Of a DNA stretch of 15,010 bases, positions 13,532 through 15,010 are shown one piece after another (within the stretch, counting starts at the first letter, position 1; the number at the start of each line of letters is the position of its first letter). Both the position numbers and the translations under genes were made by a program. Below the pieces are notes generated by a model. It worked only from the letters and a program-made list of their open reading frames with translations, was not told where the DNA came from and did no database searches. The DNA lies in NCBI GenBank assembly GCA_964563335.1, contig CAZLWL010000060.1, positions 1 through 15,010 of the forward strand, written 5' to 3'. This DNA is from QNBT01 sp964563335 (GTDB lineage: Bacteria; Planctomycetota; Phycisphaerae; Sedimentisphaerales; Anaerohalosphaeraceae).

Positions 13532-14980
13532 ATGCGAAACATTTGCATAATCACAATACTATTAATATCCCTGATAATCCTTCTCGCAGCCTCTATTTAC
13601 GAATGGCCCCTGATTACCGGAACATACCACCCAAGGCCTGCCAGGCTTATCCAGACTATCGCAAAAACCGAAACAGGCCACAAGTTTGTGACGCTTTATT
13701 CCAATCGACTGGACTGGATGGTCCGAAACAAATACGGACGATACAAGGACATCGACCCCGAAAATCCCGAAAAGGCCCACTTTATATGGGCGGGCTTCGT
13801 CTTTGTAGTCCTGACCGCCATGTTTGTAGCCGGCGTCAGTCTCATCTTGTTTATTATCTGTGCCACTCAAAACAAAGCTCCTCCCACTCTCAAGGCCACC
13901 CTGTTTGTCATATTGCTGCTCGTAATTCTAAACGGCACCATCACCAGAATTATCTTCGCTTCAGTGTTGTACGGCAATAATGACATAAAGAACATGGAGC
14001 GCGTCTCCAAACTCGCCGTCGAAGGAAAAAATGTGTACGCCAACTATAAAAACTACAACTATTCCCCCGTCTGGTTCCACTTCCTGGGCGCCTTTCAGGG
14101 ATTGCACCAGCGATTACCTGCTCTTACCTTCACCTGTATAACAAGGTCTTTTCTTACTTTAATTGACCTGCTCACCCTGTTCTTTTTGCTGCTCATCGCA
14201 AAACATGAAAACATATCACTCGTCAAAACCTCCATATTCTTCTATCTAAATCCCGTCTCGTACCTTATCACCGGTTACCACGGCCAGTTTGAGAACTTCG
14301 CCATCCTCATGGTCGTTGTCGGCCTGTTCGCCTACGTAAAGCTCCGACAGCAAAAGCCTGTCCTCGGCAATATCCTGCTGTGGACCTTCGCCACCGTCGG
14401 CATGATCATCAAGCACAACATATTCTATGAATTGATAATCTGTCTGAACCACGCCATAAAACGTTACTGGCTCAAGTTTTTGTTATTTGTCATTTCCGTA
14501 TGTGTCTTTCTTTCGCTGTTCATTCCTTATTGGTCCGAGGGGAAAAACGGCATCATCAAATGGGTCTTCATGTATGGCGGCGGCTACGTCGGCCGATATG
14601 GCATACCCACCATCTTCAAGCTTCGCTACCTCAAGTGGGCCTTTATCGTAGGAATGTTCACCTTTCCCTTGTTACTCAAAAGCAAGGATATCATCAGGCA
14701 GTGTCTTATGGGTATGCTTTTCTTCATGACCTTCACCACCGGCATCAGCATCCAGTATTTCATCCTACCAATCGCACTCGGAGCCTTGCGCCCGTCCAAA
14801 GGCTTCCTGGCCTATTCACTCGCCGCCACCCTCTTTACCATCGGAAGCGGCAACAACGTCGCTGTACCCATCCTGGAGCAGATCGTCACCTGGAATATCG
14901 TATGGGTAGCTTCCGTCTTTTGGTTTATCACCGAGTTTCAAAGAGACCGCCATCCCGAACGGCAGCTTCGACAAGTCTGA
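13532..14980 (+). CDS. GT-C-type integral membrane glycosyltransferase (ALG6/ALG8 or GT87-like), putative
   Basis: A 482-residue polytopic protein with around ten or more hydrophobic segments. The segment NDIKNMERVSKLAVEGKNVYANYKNYNYSPVW (about 150-181, cited by its ends ND...YNYSPVW) resembles the first external loop of lipid-linked-sugar mannosyl- and glucosyltransferases. D151 is an acidic catalytic-base candidate. YLNPVSYLITGYHGQFENFAIL (about 238-259) resembles the HGQFDN-type motif of ALG6/ALG8-like enzymes. Such GT-C proteins move sugar from a polyprenyl-phosphate carrier onto a lipid, glycan or protein outside the membrane. Two extra membrane segments (about 3-23 and 85-110) precede the catalytic loop. 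I chose the ATG at 13532 (a GTG lies immediately before it); an open frame further upstream to 13235 overlaps the oxidoreductase and is not credible. Donor and acceptor are unknown. Confidence 0.75.
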   Translation: MRNICIITILLISLIILLAASIYEWPLITGTYHPRPARLIQTIAKTETGHKFVTLYSNRLDWMVRNKYGRYKDIDPENPEKAHFIWAGFVFVVLTAMFVAGVSLILFIICATQNKAPPTLKATLFVILLLVILNGTITRIIFASVLYGNNDIKNMERVSKLAVEGKNVYANYKNYNYSPVWFHFLGAFQGLHQRLPALTFTCITRSFLTLIDLLTLFFLLLIAKHENISLVKTSIFFYLNPVSYLITGYHGQFENFAILMVVVGLFAYVKLRQQKPVLGNILLWTFATVGMIIKHNIFYELIICLNHAIKRYWLKFLLFVISVCVFLSLFIPYWSEGKNGIIKWVFMYGGGYVGRYGIPTIFKLRYLKWAFIVGMFTFPLLLKSKDIIRQCLMGMLFFMTFTTGISIQYFILPIALGALRPSKGFLAYSLAATLFTIGSGNNVAVPILEQIVTWNIVWVASVFWFITEFQRDRHPERQLRQV

Positions 14981-15010
14981 TGGGCAGATTTGAAACAGAG
15001 ATACTGACCC
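14980..15010 (+). CDS. possible start of a further coupled gene (partial)
   Basis: An ATG at 14980-14982 overlaps the TGA of the glycosyltransferase by one base (TGATG), the usual arrangement for translational coupling. The ten visible codons read MGRFETEILT and stay open to the window edge. There is no ribosome site of its own beyond weak purines. The product cannot be identified from so short a stretch. Confidence 0.35.
   Translation, partial: MGRFETEILT

Overview
The window is a bacterial chromosome segment with every convincing gene on the + strand. Its core (808-9978) is a complete V/A-type ATPase operon in the order G/H, I, K, E, C, F, A, B, D, the same order as the Enterococcus hirae ntp Na+-ATPase cluster. 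Upstream, at 69-752, is a cytidylate-kinase-like protein. Downstream are a large unrecognised membrane protein (10037-11905), a MITE-like element (11905-12028), and a probable envelope-glycan pair: an FAD-dependent oxidoreductase (12172-13524) and a GT-C-type membrane glycosyltransferase (13532-14980). A further gene may start at 14980 and run off the edge. I see no rRNA, tRNA, CRISPR array or transposase gene.

No marker gene fixes the taxon. A bacterial V-type ATPase, relaxed operon spacing, many small intergenic repeats and the style of the proteins suggest an uncultured anaerobe, possibly Planctomycetota (Phycisphaerae-like). This is inference.

The ATPase genes would build a complete rotary machine: A3B3 catalytic head, D/F central shaft, C adaptor, E plus G/H peripheral stalks, the I (a) stator and a K (c) ring. 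The K subunit retains all five side chains known to hold Na+ in E. hirae NtpK (here L62, T65, Q66, Q115, E145), so I predict Na+ rather than H+ as the coupling ion. Subunit A has its Walker A motif and catalytic Glu; subunit B has the SGSGLPH motif in place of a P-loop and an arginine-finger candidate, R350.

The most unusual part is the DNA between the ATPase genes. Several junctions are filled by degenerate tandem heptamers (AGTTCGT-like, in both orientations), one by a decamer array (CTAAAGTGAG-like), and several small hairpins are interspersed. The stop codons of G/H, E, C and F are supplied by, or lie in phase with, these arrays. Because 7 and 10 are not multiples of 3, such arrays put stops in all three frames within three copies. 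A hairpin with the core CCCGAT-GAA-ATCGGG occurs in two spacers and again inside the coding sequence of the 10037-11905 gene. The MITE-like element also begins on a stop codon. I cannot show a function, but this looks like an organised family of small repeats concentrated at gene 3' ends.
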